A stretch of 64,000 nt of DNA from Podospora pseudoanserina (Eukaryota; Ascomycota; Sordariomycetes; Sordariales; Podosporaceae): contig NC_085920.1 in the NCBI RefSeq assembly GCF_035222485.1, positions 3,720,001-3,784,000 of the forward strand, given 5' to 3'. A program made the position numbers and the translations under genes. The notes beneath the pieces were generated by a model, which was not told the origin of the DNA, did not search any database, and saw nothing but the letters and a program-made list of their open reading frames with translations. Shown one piece after another: positions 22,610-34,900 of the stretch. Each line of letters opens with the position of its first letter. Position 1 is the first letter of the stretch.

Positions 22610-23694
22610 ATGGGCCAAGAACAGTCTGTGACTGAGCGCGACAAGGCGTCACCAAGTCCAAGTGTAGTGGTAGGCTCCACACTGCCGCGCTCACCAACCA
22701 AACACGCTGGAACAGCACTCAACTCCAGAATTCAACCTCACACCAACAGGGTCACCAAGAAACATCCTCAGAAAATCAGAAAAGATACGAGAGAGAGAAA
22801 AACGATCCCATTTGGCGGCATACCCATCCCTCACCGACCCCCATTTGAGCCAGAGCCCAAACAGACCGCTATGTCTATCATGAAACCCGTCGTTGGCAAA
22901 CTGCCACTCACAGACGAATGTCTTCACTACGTTGATGTGTGTGAGGTGCCGCAAAATCTTCAAAAGTAAGCCGCTCAACCCACCTACGTGATTCCACTTA
23001 ACCAACTCTTCAAAGGTATTTCCACCAGCGCTACTCAATATTCAAATTCTATGACTATGATATCCGCCTCACAAACGATGCTTGGTTTGGCATCACCCCA
23101 GAACCCCTAGCCTTGAGGCTCGCCAACGACCTGCCTTCACATCTCTACTCCACCCCACGGCGCACGACCATAGTTGACCTCTTTGGCGGTGCTGGCGGCA
23201 ACACGATCGCCTTTGCCCTCTCAGAAAAATGGGAGCATGTCATCTCCATCGAGCGCGATGCCTCCACTCTCGCATGCGCCCAACACAACGCCGAGGTATA
23301 CGGCGTCTCCGGATACATCACCTTTATCCATGGTGACTGCCTCGACTTTTTGGATCGTCTAAAGCATCACCCAGAAACACTGGATTTATCACTACGAGAA
23401 AAGTGTGATATGAGCCAGACCGTTCTGTTTGCATCGCCACCATGGGGAGGAGTGGACTATAAGGAGCAGGATGTGTTCGACCTGAGCACCATGGAGCCGT
23501 ACAATCTCGAGGTACTACACAAGGCTTGCAGTCCTATGGAGCATGCTTTGTATTTGCCTAGGACGAGCGATTTGAGGCAGATTGCAAAGCTGGCTCCGAA
23601 AGGTGAGAAGATAGAAGTGGTGCAGTATTGTATGGATGGGGCGAGTAAAGCGATGGTTGCTTTGATCCCAGAAGCGATGCCGGAGTTGACTTGA
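22610..23694 (+). CDS. TGS1: Trimethylguanosine synthase
   Basis: Exons 22610..22965 and 23016..23694 (intron GTAAGC...AAAG, 50 nt) encode 344 residues. This is an S-adenosylmethionine-dependent methyltransferase that adds two methyl groups to the m7G cap of snRNAs and snoRNAs. Motif I is VDLFGGAGGNTIAFAL, the acidic ribose-binding end of strand 2 is ISIERD, HGDCLDFL matches motif III, and the catalytic SPPWGGVDY is motif IV. Before the domain come a basic, disordered N-terminus and the start of the conserved core (YFHQRYSIFKFYDYDIRL). Length suits the fungal short form, which lacks the long N-terminus of animal TGS1. It is expected in the nucleus/nucleolus. Confidence 0.94.
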
Positions 23695-24079
23695 TTATTT
23701 TGGCAATTTGCTTCATTTAGATACTTTTAGACCATAGATACCCCCTCAAGCAAACAATATGCCTCCCCAGAATCTGTGAAGAAGTTCGAGGCCGATTATG
23801 TAATCTTCAAGAGCTCCGCTTGCCTCGCAAACAAGGCAGGAAATGTGGGTCTCAGCTGTCGTTGCCTCACAGACCAAGCACGGGCGGGATGCTCCAACAA
23901 CACACTGGACCTCGCCGTTGGCCGACCCGAACATCAAGCTCCAGCAATTGCGCGTCCCAGGATCCAGCAACATTCGTCTTTGGCGCTGGCATTGCTACCG
24001 AATATTACCGTCGATTCCCTCGACGACCTTGTATACACCTCCGTTTTCGCACCGGTAGCTCCAATCCCAGCCAGTAAAC
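23695..24079. other. Intergenic region before the V-ATPase subunit f gene
   Basis: It holds the 3' flank of TGS1 and the leader of the next gene. An open frame (23776-24507) runs through and overlaps exon 2 of subunit f in the same frame, but its upstream part shows no family likeness. Confidence 0.45.
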
Positions 24080-24472
24080 ATGAAGCCTATCGTCGGCGCC
24101 GTGCAGGCATGGTCTTGGTAAGAACGACTCCATCAACCTCGCCAGTCATGGAAGGCATTGCGCTAACAGCAAATCACCGCAGCGTTGTGATTTCTCTCTT
24201 CGCCCTCGTCGTCCTCGGTATTCTCGGCATTCTCTTCAACAAGAATCACCCAGAGCTCGTCGGCGGTGGTGAGGACCCTGAGAACGGACCAGAAGTTGCT
24301 TCTACCATCTTCACTGCTATTATCATCTACATCGTATGTTGCGCCCCTATACGCACCAAAGTCCAGGACAAGATTGTTAATAATGCTTGCCAAACAGGGG
24401 TTCATTGTCTTCTGCGGCTTCCAGGGTCTCCTGCACGTACGCCAAAGCCGACGGGGCTCGATTGCGCTATAA
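24080..24472 (+). CDS. V-type ATPase V0 subunit f (yeast YPR170W-B / animal RNASEK type)
   Basis: A three-exon microgene, 24080..24117, 24183..24333 and 24398..24472, encoding 87 residues. From memory it matches the yeast V0 subunit f over its whole length: MKPIVGAVQAWSC, a first membrane span VVISLFALVVLGILGILF, the lumenal loop NHPELVGGGEDPENGPEVA, a second span around IFTAIIIYIGFIVFCGF, and a short basic tail. Subunit f is a two-span hairpin in the proton-conducting V0 sector; its animal relative is named RNASEK. Both introns have good GT...AG ends and keep phase (2, then 0). The first exon codes only 12 complete residues, so automatic gene finders could easily miss this gene. Confidence 0.88.
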
Positions 24473-25421
24473 GTAACATATGGCGAGGACGGGAACGAGA
24501 ACATTGAATCATTCACGGATTATGGCGTTTTTTTTTTGGGTCGCGCTGGCGAAGCATTTGCTTTTTTTTTTGCTGCCCTGGGGATGGGGAGGGTTGCTCT
24601 AACATAGCATATTGAGTTGGGAACCGGGTGGCTTGGGGGGCTGGCTTGTGTTCATACCATGTGAGGAACTGTTGCTTCACCCATAGAGATGGAGAGCTAG
24701 AGGTTGGCCTTTTCTGTTAGTTTGACTGTTGACAGCAAGTACTGTAATGATACTTTTGACGTTAACTTGCAGAAGGCGGGGGTCTAGTTCGGCAGTGAAC
24801 TTATGTCGGTTGATGACAGGCGGACTTGAAGAAGTCGACTGTTGAAGTCTCTTGCCTGCCAGGTTTTGGGTTGGTTGGCGTGGATGATAGTGGGTGGGTA
24901 TAGCTTGGCGAGCTGAAAACACACATTTCCCAATTGGGAATGCAGGTTGCACCTTCAACTATCGCGATTCCCATGTCGTCCCTGGTTGCTTTTAGGCATC
25001 ACAGCCTCCAAAATAAAGTTCCCGCCGGCTCCTCCATCTATTCCGCAGCAGCTTTAGGCATCGCGGGCTATCACAAGATCTCGCGCCTTTCTCGTGTGGG
25101 GATCTCCTGCTGTGTCCAGGCAGCACACCCCCCTGTTACGTCCAAGAGGCGACGAACCTTCACCATACCTCCATCGAGAATCTCAAACGCGTGGGTCATT
25201 CAACAAGGGTTTCGAGGAGTCCTCAACAAAAACAACTTGATATTTAAGTACCTAACACCCCCTTCGTCTTCCAATTCACACACTTTGACCATCTCTCTTA
25301 CTCGCTTCTCAGCACATCCCACATATCGCCATTCCAGAGGAGTCGGAGATTATTTTCATCCAGCTCAATTCACTTTGCATCTGGAGCTGTTCGTTCAGAT
25401 ACAAGTCACATATCTTTCAAC
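24473..25421. other. Intergenic region before the ankyrin-repeat gene
   Basis: No gene seen. The last 250 bases are C/T-rich with CA runs, as expected of a leader ending at CAACATGG. Confidence 0.5.
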
Positions 25422-28400
25422 ATGGCCATCACCACTGTCCCGGCCCTGCCTGTTCCCCTTACGGACCTTCCCAAACACCTTGCTCAGCACCCACACACGC
25501 CTGTCACACAGCTCTTTGAGCCATACCGCAAGTATGAGGCTCACCTCCGTGAGTCTTTTGCCCAGGACCCTTCCAATGAGCTCTTGAAGGACCCTCACGT
25601 CAACGTCCTTCCTCTTTTCACCGAGGATACCTCCAGCCTCAACATCAGAGCCCGCAATCTGGCGGCCGAGTCCAAGGAAGAGCGTTCCAGATACATCATG
25701 CCCCTGCCCAAGGAGCTACGAAGGCCCAATGGCTCACCAGCGACTGTCAAGGACCTCAAGGAGTTCCGCCGCAACTTCAATGTCTTTTCTGAGTCTTCGC
25801 TCGTTGAGCTTGATTGGAGCAACGTTGTTGCCGCCGGCTCATCAGTGGTGAACTGCTTGTTGCCAGTGCCTGCTGAATACAACCGCAACAAGAGAACGCT
25901 TCGCGAGTTCTACCACGAGAAGTTCTCACCTGCGTCAGATGTCGATCTTTTTCTTTACGGTCTCACCGAGGAGCAGGCCATTGAGAAGATCAAGGATATT
26001 GAGGCCCGAGTCCGCGATTCTCTTCTTACCGAGACTACCACGGTCAGGACCAAGAACGCCATTACTATTTGCAGCCAATACCCCACTCGCCATATTCAGA
26101 TCGTTCTTCGAATTTACAACTCGGTTTCTGAGATTTTGACGGGATTCGACATTGATTGCTCGGGGGCTGCATATGATGGCAGCCAGGTCTACTGCACTCC
26201 ACGTGCTCTTCAGTCTTACCTGACCCAGATCAACCACATCGATCTGACTCGGCGCAGCCCTTCCTATGAGAATCGCCTTTCCAAGTACTCCCACAGAGGT
26301 TTTGAGGTGTATTGGCCAGACCTCGACCGGTCCCGCATCGACCCAACCATCTTTGAGCGGAGCTTCCAGCGTACGCTTGGGTTGGCGAGGCTTCTTGTCT
26401 TGGAACGCCTCCCTACCCAAGGGGCGAGAGAGACGTACACTGATCAGCGTCGCAAGGAGCGAGGCCGGCCAGCGATTGATCGCTACAGCCGGAACCAGCA
26501 CAAGCTCTGGGGCAACATCAAGGATGAGCATGAGGACGAGATTGCGGACTGGGCTCTTGAGGATGAGGTCTCCAACTATCACACCTTCACGATTCCTTAC
26601 GGCACCAAGTACCACGCCAAGAAGATTGAGAAGCTGTGCTACACGAGGGATTTGCTGCTCAACGCCGAGTGGAACCAGAAGAAGGACAGGGAGGTGTATC
26701 TTCATCGCCACCCTGCCTTCTTTGGCCGGGTCGAGGACGTGGTGAACGACTGCTGCGGATTCTGCCCTGTCCCGACTACGGACCAGGAGAAGGAGATTGC
26801 TGCCGAGGAGGAGAAGTACTTTGTGTCGGGCAAGATCTCTTTCCTCAAAGATGATCCGGGCAGACAGGCTATCGGCTCGTTCAATCCTCTGACGGATGAT
26901 GACTGGACTGAGATGGCGTATGTTGGTAACACGGCTCGGCTTTGCCAGGCTATCGTTGATGGTGATGCTGAGCATGTCAAGGACTGGCTTGCTCAGGAAG
27001 GAGTTGATCCCAATACTCGGGATTACACTGGTCGCACCCCTCTGCATCTTGCTGTCATGACGTCTACGCCGGAGATTGTTCGTCTTCTTGTCGATGCGGG
27101 TGCTAGGCTTGTCGCGCGTCTCGCTGATGGACGGACGGCTCTTCACCTTGCTGCGTCGCGTGGCAGTGTGGAGATTGTTCAGATTCTCATGAACAAGAGC
27201 GTTGCTAATGAGGCGGAGCATGAGGAGAAGGAGGAGAAGCGCAAGAAGGAGCTTGCTGCGAACAAGACTGAGGAGGATAAGATGGATGTCGATGAGAAGG
27301 AAGAGGACGGTAGCGAGAAGGAAGAAGACGAGGAGTCTGATGGTGAGATGATCGATGGCGAGGACTCTGATGATGAGGGCCGGACTACCACCAGTGGATT
27401 TGTTAAGGTTGGGAAGGACGCTGCCGCTGCGGATGAGCTGGCTTTGGAAGAGGCTGAAGAGGAGCCTGATTTCTACGATGTTAACGTCATCGCCTGGGAC
27501 ACTCCTTGCTCTGCTCTTCACTTTGCCATCATGGAGGGTCATTGTGATGTTGTCAAGACTCTGTGCCAGGTATGTCATGCTGGGTCTTGAATGTTGGAAA
27601 TAGTGCTAACTCTTTTGCAGGAATATGGTGCCGATGTTCTGCTGCCCGTCAAGTTCTTGAATAGCAACAAGACCCCATACGGGGCGCTGCTCACTCTTGT
27701 CCTTGCGCTGGTTTTACCTGTTCCCAAGGCGAAGGAGATGGCCAAGATCCTCTTGAGTCTTGGGGCCACCTCAGCCCAGGCCGATTTGAACGGCGTTACT
27801 GCCTTCCACCGTTATGTCGAGGAGAATGCCGAGTCGTTGCTTGCCACTCTGTGGGAGCATGATGCGGTAGGGACCAAGACGGCCATCAACCACATCAGCA
27901 TGCGTGACCAGTATTCGACCGCAGAGACGGCTCTCGGCGTTGCTATCAAGAAAGGAAATCTTTCTTTGATTCTTCAGTTGCTCGACCATGGCGCTGTGCC
28001 TCAGATTGACTTTGAGAGCTGGCTCAAGTCGGCGAGACAGTCAGTCGCCATCGAGAGGAACCTGGGCACTTTGGAGGGCAACAAGAAGATGTGGAACGAG
28101 ATGACGGAGCAGCCCCTGATTCTCGCCATCAACTCCACCGATCCCTCCTCGGCCCTCGAGCTCCTCAAGGCTGGCGCCGACCCCAACGTTGTCACGATGG
28201 AGTCTCACAAGCAGATGGGCCGTTCGTGGGTCACGGTGGTTAACGGAGAATCTGCCCTCGATCTTGTGAATACCTACCTCATCCGTCTCAAGGAATTCCT
28301 TGACAAGAAGAAGGATGTGCCCAAGGCCCCAGAGCTTCGTGAGGATCTTGACAGCTGGCTCGATCAGTACGAGAAGTCATCGTACCAGTATGCGATTGCC

Positions 28401-31092
28401 TCCGCGGAGATTGCCAAACTGAAGGCTGTACACAAGGACCAGATGAGGCAATATGAGAAAGAGCTTGCTTCGACTGAGGAACCTGAGGGTACAGCCGAGA
28501 AGAGGACGGCAGTCTTGCAAGCATTTGTCACGTTGGCAAAGGTGAAGGAGGCACTTGTTGAGAAGGGGGCGAAGACCTTCGGAGAGCTTTTCCCGGCCTA
28601 CAAGGCCCCTGACCCGTTCCCTGACGTCAACACCCCGTACGCGCAAGCAGGCAAGGTTGTGCAGCCGATTGTCGACCCGACGAGGCACCTGTTCCATTTG
28701 CAGAATGTCTTTGATGTGACAGATAAGAGACTGCCTGCCTACATCTCTTTGTAAGTTGCTCATCCGTGGGTTTACCTGCTGAAATAGATGCTGACATTGA
28801 TTTACACAGGTTCGAAGCCGCTTGGTCGGGCGATCTTGACAAGATCAAGAAGCTCTGCTTGACCTCGTGGGACGAAGAGCAAACCGAGGCTCCGCTCAAG
28901 ATTGCCTTGTACGACAACAAGGGCAACTCTCCCTTCTCGCTGGCGTACTTCCGCGGCCATCATGATGTCGCCAAGGCGATCCTTGAGATTGCCCAGGCGC
29001 AGTACACGCCGAGGGAGAAGCCTGAGGCCGAGTACAAGATGCACGTCAATGACACTTATGAGGATGATTGCTCGATGGATGACTCGGACAACGAGTCGGT
29101 CTGCAGCGGCGGATCTGGGCCTGACATTTACAAGCACATTGTTGGCGGCGAGTTCACCATTGAAAACATAGGAGAGGTTTCGATGAAGGTGAAGAGCCAT
29201 ACCAAGCCTTCTGAGATTCTGCACAGGAACTATCCCAAGCCTGGGGAGAAGGGTCGGCAGTATGGCCTGCTGTCTCGTAAGTCTTTTGCCTCGTCTGGTA
29301 TTGGGAGTGATGAAGCTGATTTCGGGTGACAGGTGCTGTCTTTAACAATGACATGCAAGCGCTGAAGTTTGTTCTCGGTCTCGCTGAGCGGTTTGCTGCT
29401 GATGGTGGAGCCGAGGACAAGCAGACCTTTTACCCGTTTCCTGACTCTGTTTTCAAGCTGGCTATCCAGAAGGGCCACACTGAGCTGCTGGCCGAGATCA
29501 TCAAGCGCACTGGTGCTGGTTTGCCTCTCGAGAATTTGGTGAAGAACACGGGTGTTGAGATCGCGGAGAAGCCGACTTACTATCAGGGATTGACCGTGTA
29601 CGGGAAGAAGAGAAAGGACTGGGCGACTCAGGGCCGCAACTCCGCTCCGGGAGCTCGTGGTCTTGAGAGCTCTCCTTTGTTGCTTGCTGCTCAGTCTGCT
29701 CAGATTGCGAGTGTTGAGTGGTTCCTCAGTGATGCTCCGCTGAGGCACTATCTTTCGTTCTGCAAGAGCAAGGCGGCTAGGGAGGATGTTCGGATCAAGC
29801 ACTTGGGACAGCAGAAGGGTGGGTTTGAGGGTGCCATTTCAAAGTGGCTGACTGACAACAGCGACTTGGCCATCCACGCTGCTGTGTACACCCGTCCAAC
29901 CCAGAAGTCGATCGACTTGGTGGAATACCTGCTCAAGGTTCGCCCCGAGTCCATCGATTCCAAGGACCGCAACGGCGCTACTCCCTTGATGGCAGCTTGC
30001 AGGCTTGGTCGTGTCGAAATCGCAAAGCTTCTGGTCGAGGCCGGCGCCGATCAAAAGACCAAGGACGCCAACTTTGACAACCTCTTGCACGCCGCGCTGC
30101 GCTGGAAGCCCACTCGCGAGCAGCTCAAGCCTCTCCTGGACCTTCTCGGCCGCGACCTCCTCGTCCGCATGCTCAAGGAGCGCAACAACCTCAAGACAGA
30201 AGGCCACACCCCCTTGCACACCTGGCTCCTCCATTTCACCCACTACACCAACCAATACGCCTACAAGAGCCTCGCCGACGCAGCTGCCGTCTTCAACCTC
30301 GTGGCCGACCTCTCCCCCGACGCGACCCGCCAAGCCCTCCGCATGCTCGACGGCGCGGGCAACACGCCCCTTCACTCCCTCCTGATGGGCGACACAGAGC
30401 ACGGCCTGATCGGCTTCCTCCTCAACTTTGAGCCCTCCCTTCTCCTCGTCGAAAACGCGGTAGGCCGGACCCCAGCGGAGCTCATCCACGAGAAATTTGT
30501 GTCGAGCAAAGTCAAGGTTGAGAACCAGCCACAACAAAACTACTACTGGTATAACCGCCACGCCAACACGGCCGACGCACTTGCCGTACGAAACATTCAC
30601 ACTGCCGACCCGAGAATATTTGTCAACCAGGGCGTCTGCGCCCAGTCGGCGGCTAAACACGCCGAGATCAACCTTGCAAAGACTTTCTTCCTCTGCAAGG
30701 ATTATCTTGCTAGAATGGAGAACCCCAAGCGCAGTCTGGTAAGCTTGCACGCGGCGAATATGGTTTCGCAGAGGTTGGGCAGGGAGTACGAGAGGGGGAG
30801 GTACAAGTATGATCTTGGGGAGGTTGTCAAGGGAGTGGAGGATGTTGCTCTTGTTGCGGGAAGTGATGATGAGCAGGAGGATCAGCAGAAGAAGCAGGAG
30901 AGGACGCAGTGGTTGTGGGAGCATGTTGTTTCGCAGGGGTACGAGGACAGCAGCAAGGGGTGGTTGGAGACGGATGGGAAGGAGGGGGCAGGGAGGGAGT
31001 GGGTGGCGCCAAGGTGTGTGAGTTGTCAGAGGTTTCATGGGTGGGGGGAGGCGCTGCAGAGGAGGGAGTCGGTGGTGCCGGTCATGAACTGA
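25422..31092 (+). CDS. Large ankyrin-repeat protein with nucleotidyltransferase-like N-terminal region
   Basis: Exons 25422..27569, 27621..28750, 28810..29276 and 29333..31092 encode 1834 residues. Residues 135-300 look like a nucleotidyltransferase-fold domain: VVAAGSSVV (Gly139-Ser140), then SDVDLFLYG (Asp173 and Asp175, the G-S...D-x-D pattern), then TKNAITICSQYPTRHIQIVLRIY and GFDIDCSGAAYDGSQVYC. Ankyrin repeats follow near 500-595 (TGRTPLHLAVMTSTPEIVRLL; DGRTALHLAASRGSVEIVQIL), with a very acidic Lys/Glu/Asp stretch at 600-690, and further ankyrin repeats up to about 1660 (NGATPLMAACRLGRVEIAKLL; GHTPLHTWLLHF; GNTPLHSLL). The C-terminus is charged and ends with a CVSCQRFHGWG segment. Similar pairings are known to me from protists and giant viruses. 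The biochemical role is unknown; an active transferase is inference. Confidence 0.9.
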
Positions 31093-31937
31093 TTGTGGGG
31101 GTTATGTGAGCGGTGACTTGAGGAGGGATACCTGGTGTAAATTCACGGTGATTTTTCTTGAGAAATGACAATTCTTTATTCATGTGTGTTGGGTGTTGTG
31201 GGCCCATGGGTATTGTTTACTTTCCCCTTTTTACCCCTGAATTTTGAGATACGCCAGCTCTGATTTTTTCTCCAAGACTACACATATTTCACATTGTTGA
31301 TCTCACAAACCACAAAACATTATCTGACTTTTTGAACCGCTTCTCAGTTTTCACCATCTTCATCCATCCACTCAGCTCAAATCCTAATTAATTATATCAT
31401 ACAAAAACAAAAAAAAGCCAACAACAGCAGAAAAAGATATGAGTGAGAAGATGATGCTATTTGGCTCATCATGATAAAACCATTCCAAAAAAAACTAAAA
31501 TAAAAAAAAACTGAAACTCCTAAAAAAAAGAACACTGGGTATGATAATCCTACGGGGTATAACAAAGAAGTAGAGAGAGAGAAAGAGAGAGAGAGAATTC
31601 TTGCCCTTGTCCCTCCAACAAAAAGCAGGCAAAACCCATAACCGGGGCCAAAAAGAAAAAAAAAGAGAGAAACCGAATTGACCACAATCATAATTCCTTC
31701 TCGCTGTTCTCCCCCCCCCTCACCCTCCTGACTCAACCTTAGCAAAACACCCCCCTCCCCTCTAGTGCTCTCATAACATTGCATCAACAAGATACACAGC
31801 CAAAGATAAACTCCATGCTCCCAAAAAGACAAAAAAAGTAATACACGCTTGTCCTTATAACCCACCAACCAACACCCCTTACCCCTCCTCAACCCCCTAC
31901 CTCGACCTCGACATCCCAGGCTAGAAGAAGAACGTCT
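31093..31937. other. Convergent 3' flanks of the ankyrin gene and KAR9
   Basis: AT-rich, with A-runs and an AG microsatellite. No gene seen. Confidence 0.55.
31572..31596 (+). repeat. AG dinucleotide microsatellite
   Basis: About twelve AG units with one interruption (GAAAGA), in non-coding DNA between convergent genes. Confidence 0.85.
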
Positions 31938-34900
31938 CTACCCCCTCCACCTAGGCCTCGTATCCTTCCTCTCCTGTGAATCCCCGGTCCTATTCCCCAT
32001 AGCACTCTTGTTCCTACTCCCCAACCCCATTGCAACCCTAGCCCCCTCCACCGCCTGCGGAGACGCTCTCCCAGTCACCAACCCACTCGTCGACCTCCTA
32101 AAGTCACCACCACTCTCCCTCGGCAGTGGCAACAAACTCGACCTCCTCCCATTACTACCCCCCATCATCCCAGCCATCGAACTCGCCGGCCTCGTGGCCG
32201 CGTCAGGACTCTGCTCCAGCGGCCTCGAAGAAGGCATCATGCTCGCCCTCCGATCCCTATTCAACCCAGCCATGGTCGCCGAGCTCGCCAGCCTCGGCCT
32301 CTGCGCATACGGCCCCGGGGTAGAAGCCAACCGCTCCCGAAACGAGAGCCTAGAGTGCGATTTGGGAGTAGTCATCAAATCATCCTCCGGCAGAGGTGAC
32401 GCACTCGAGGCTCTGCCAAGCGGGCTTCGCAACGTAGGTAGCTTTGAGCTGGACGAAGAAGGGGTGAGGGCAGAGGTTGACCGGACCGGAGTCGGAGTTT
32501 TCTTAGCGTACGGACTTGGGGTTGTCAACGTCAAGGGTTTGAAGTTGTGGCCCGTGTCGACATCCGACGTGTTAGTTGATGTGTTCCATTTCGGACGGTT
32601 GGACAGCGAAGAAGGTGGCCGGGAGGTGCGGTTTCCTGTTGGGGTGGCCGACCCTTCCCTAGAGGGGACCGACAGAGTCGACATTCGTGCCGCGACTGGC
32701 TTTCGGGTGATAGAGGAGTGGGAAGGCGTAGGGAGGGAGGACATCCTCCTGCTGCTTGGTTGCGGCAGTGAGCTCCCCCCGCTGGTGGAGCGGGATTTGG
32801 AGATCCGGATGTTGGTCTGGGAGCTGGCCGGCTGGCTGGACATTATCACTGACGACGGGGGCGAGCTCTCGGGTGTTTCGTGGGCGCTTTGAATCGTAGA
32901 CCGGCCGTTCGACAGGATACTCGAGACCGAGTCCCGTAGTTGTTGACTCTTCCTCTCCTGCTGGATCTCTTCCAGCACAAGATCAAGCTCGGCAATCTGC
33001 CTCTTCAACCCCTCCCACTTCGCCCTCATCTCGGTATGCAACCGTGAAATCTCCCCATTAATAGTAAACCTATCCTTGACCCCCTTATCGATAATCGTCA
33101 AAAGCCTCTCGATCGCCTCCCCGTAATGCGTCTTCCTGGCCTCGTAGTTCTCAATCTTCTTGCTCATCGCCGGCGGGCTCGTCAAATGCAACCCAGACTC
33201 AATCGCCTCCCGTAGCCAGGTCGTACTTCTCTCAACAGACTCGTACATCTTTTGCGCCTGCCGACCAGCATTGCGAAACACCAAAACCCACCTGTCCTCG
33301 CCCAGCTCTTTACGGAGCGACTCGGCATCTTTCTCCAGCTTCTTATAGCTGGCATCCAAATCCGCCCTCCTCATCTCCAACTCCTCACAAGCAGTAGGAA
33401 ACGTATCCTCGGCCCTCGCCTCAAAAACCGAAAGCCTCATGGGCAAGAAGTCAAGCGAAGCCCTAAGCGGCTGCATCCTCGCAAAAAGCGCCAACAAGCT
33501 CGAATCTTCCTGCGAAATCCCCATCGCCCCAGGACTCGGCGACCCAGGACTCAGAGGGAACGGAGGCAGACTAAACCGATTGCTCTGCTGCTGCTGCTGC
33601 TGCTGGTGTCCCACCGGCAGCCTCAACCCCCCCGGCGTCGTATCCTCAGCAATAGTATCCAGCTCCCCTCCCTCCTCGGCCCCAAACACGCTCTTGTGCC
33701 TCCTCTCCTCCATCTCAAAAACCAACCTGCTTAACTCGTTCAGCTCATTCTCGATATCCCCCAACACCATGTTCCACAACTCCTCCCACTCCATCGCAAT
33801 CTCCACCTGCGCCTTGACATTGTGCAGCGTCTTGCGCATCAGCCCCCACTCCTCCAGGATAGCCTCCATCTGCACCACCGCCCTCCTGAGATCATCCGCC
33901 GACACAGCCGCAATGTCCTCCCTAGCCTGCAGTTCCTCAATCGCGCCGACATAGACCTTAATCAACTCCTCGAACCGAATGATGGCGTTTTCCACCTCTT
34001 CCACCCCCTCGCGACCCCCAGCGGCGGCCCACTCGACGTCATCTTCGCTTTCCAGACCGCCAATTACCTCGGACGCTTTGGAAATCCACCCTCGGATTTG
34101 TTCCGCCGCGCCGATGAGTGCTCTGGTGGCTACTTGGGCTGTTGGAATGGCCGAGACTTTGCTAGACAGAGATTCGGCATCTGGGAGTTGCAACGATGTT
34201 AGTTGCGCCAACTGGTTGGCAAACGAGGCTCGAGATAACGTGTAAATCGACCCGGGCCGTTGCAGACCCAGCGGGTTCAATGCAATCGAATCTGGGTTGA
34301 AAACGTCTCCAGAAGGCGGGGCGGCTGGACTAAACGAGCGCGACGTTGTTGTCGTTGGAGGCGTATCCTTTGCCGGCGGCGGAGGTGGAATTTCTGGCGT
34401 CTGCGGTGGTGGCGGCGGTCGGGTATCCCTCGCGATATGCTCCTCCCTTGTGTCCAACTGCGCCTTCACCCCATTGCCATTGGTGTGGTCAGGCAGACGA
34501 TATTTATTCGTGTCCATTTCCAGCGGTTCTGTGGTAGTAATTTCTGGGAGCAGCTCTGGTTTTGGGTATGATGATAATTCTTGTTCGATACTCGGGGACG
34601 GAAAAGCGGGCGACTCGAGGGCCGGTTTGTTGTTGTTGTTGTTGTTGCTGTGCGACGACTTGTCCGACTTGAGGCTCGATCTCGAGGGGATTCGGATGAT
34701 GTGACCCTTCCAGGGTCTACCCCTCCGTTCAATGACGGCAGCTGCGGAGTTGACCTGGTGTCCCTGGTCTAGTTTCCTAAGTTGCTCCTCTGGAAGACGG
34801 CCGATATCTTGCTGGATGGGAGGAGGGGGCGAGGCGGTTTTGCGGGAGGAGCCAAAGCCGAGGGCTTTTAATCGCGCTGCTAGGCCTGGAGACGGCTTTC

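Noticed and set aside
25935-27578. 547-residue antisense open frame
   Set aside because: Shadow of the ankyrin gene caused by its codon bias; no domain on the minus strand.
29839-31038. 399-residue antisense open frame
   Set aside because: Shadow of the same gene's last exon. The plus-strand reading has clear ankyrin repeats.
32008-32892. 294-residue open frame (plus) inside KAR9
   Set aside because: Opposite-strand shadow of the Ser/Arg-rich KAR9 tail.
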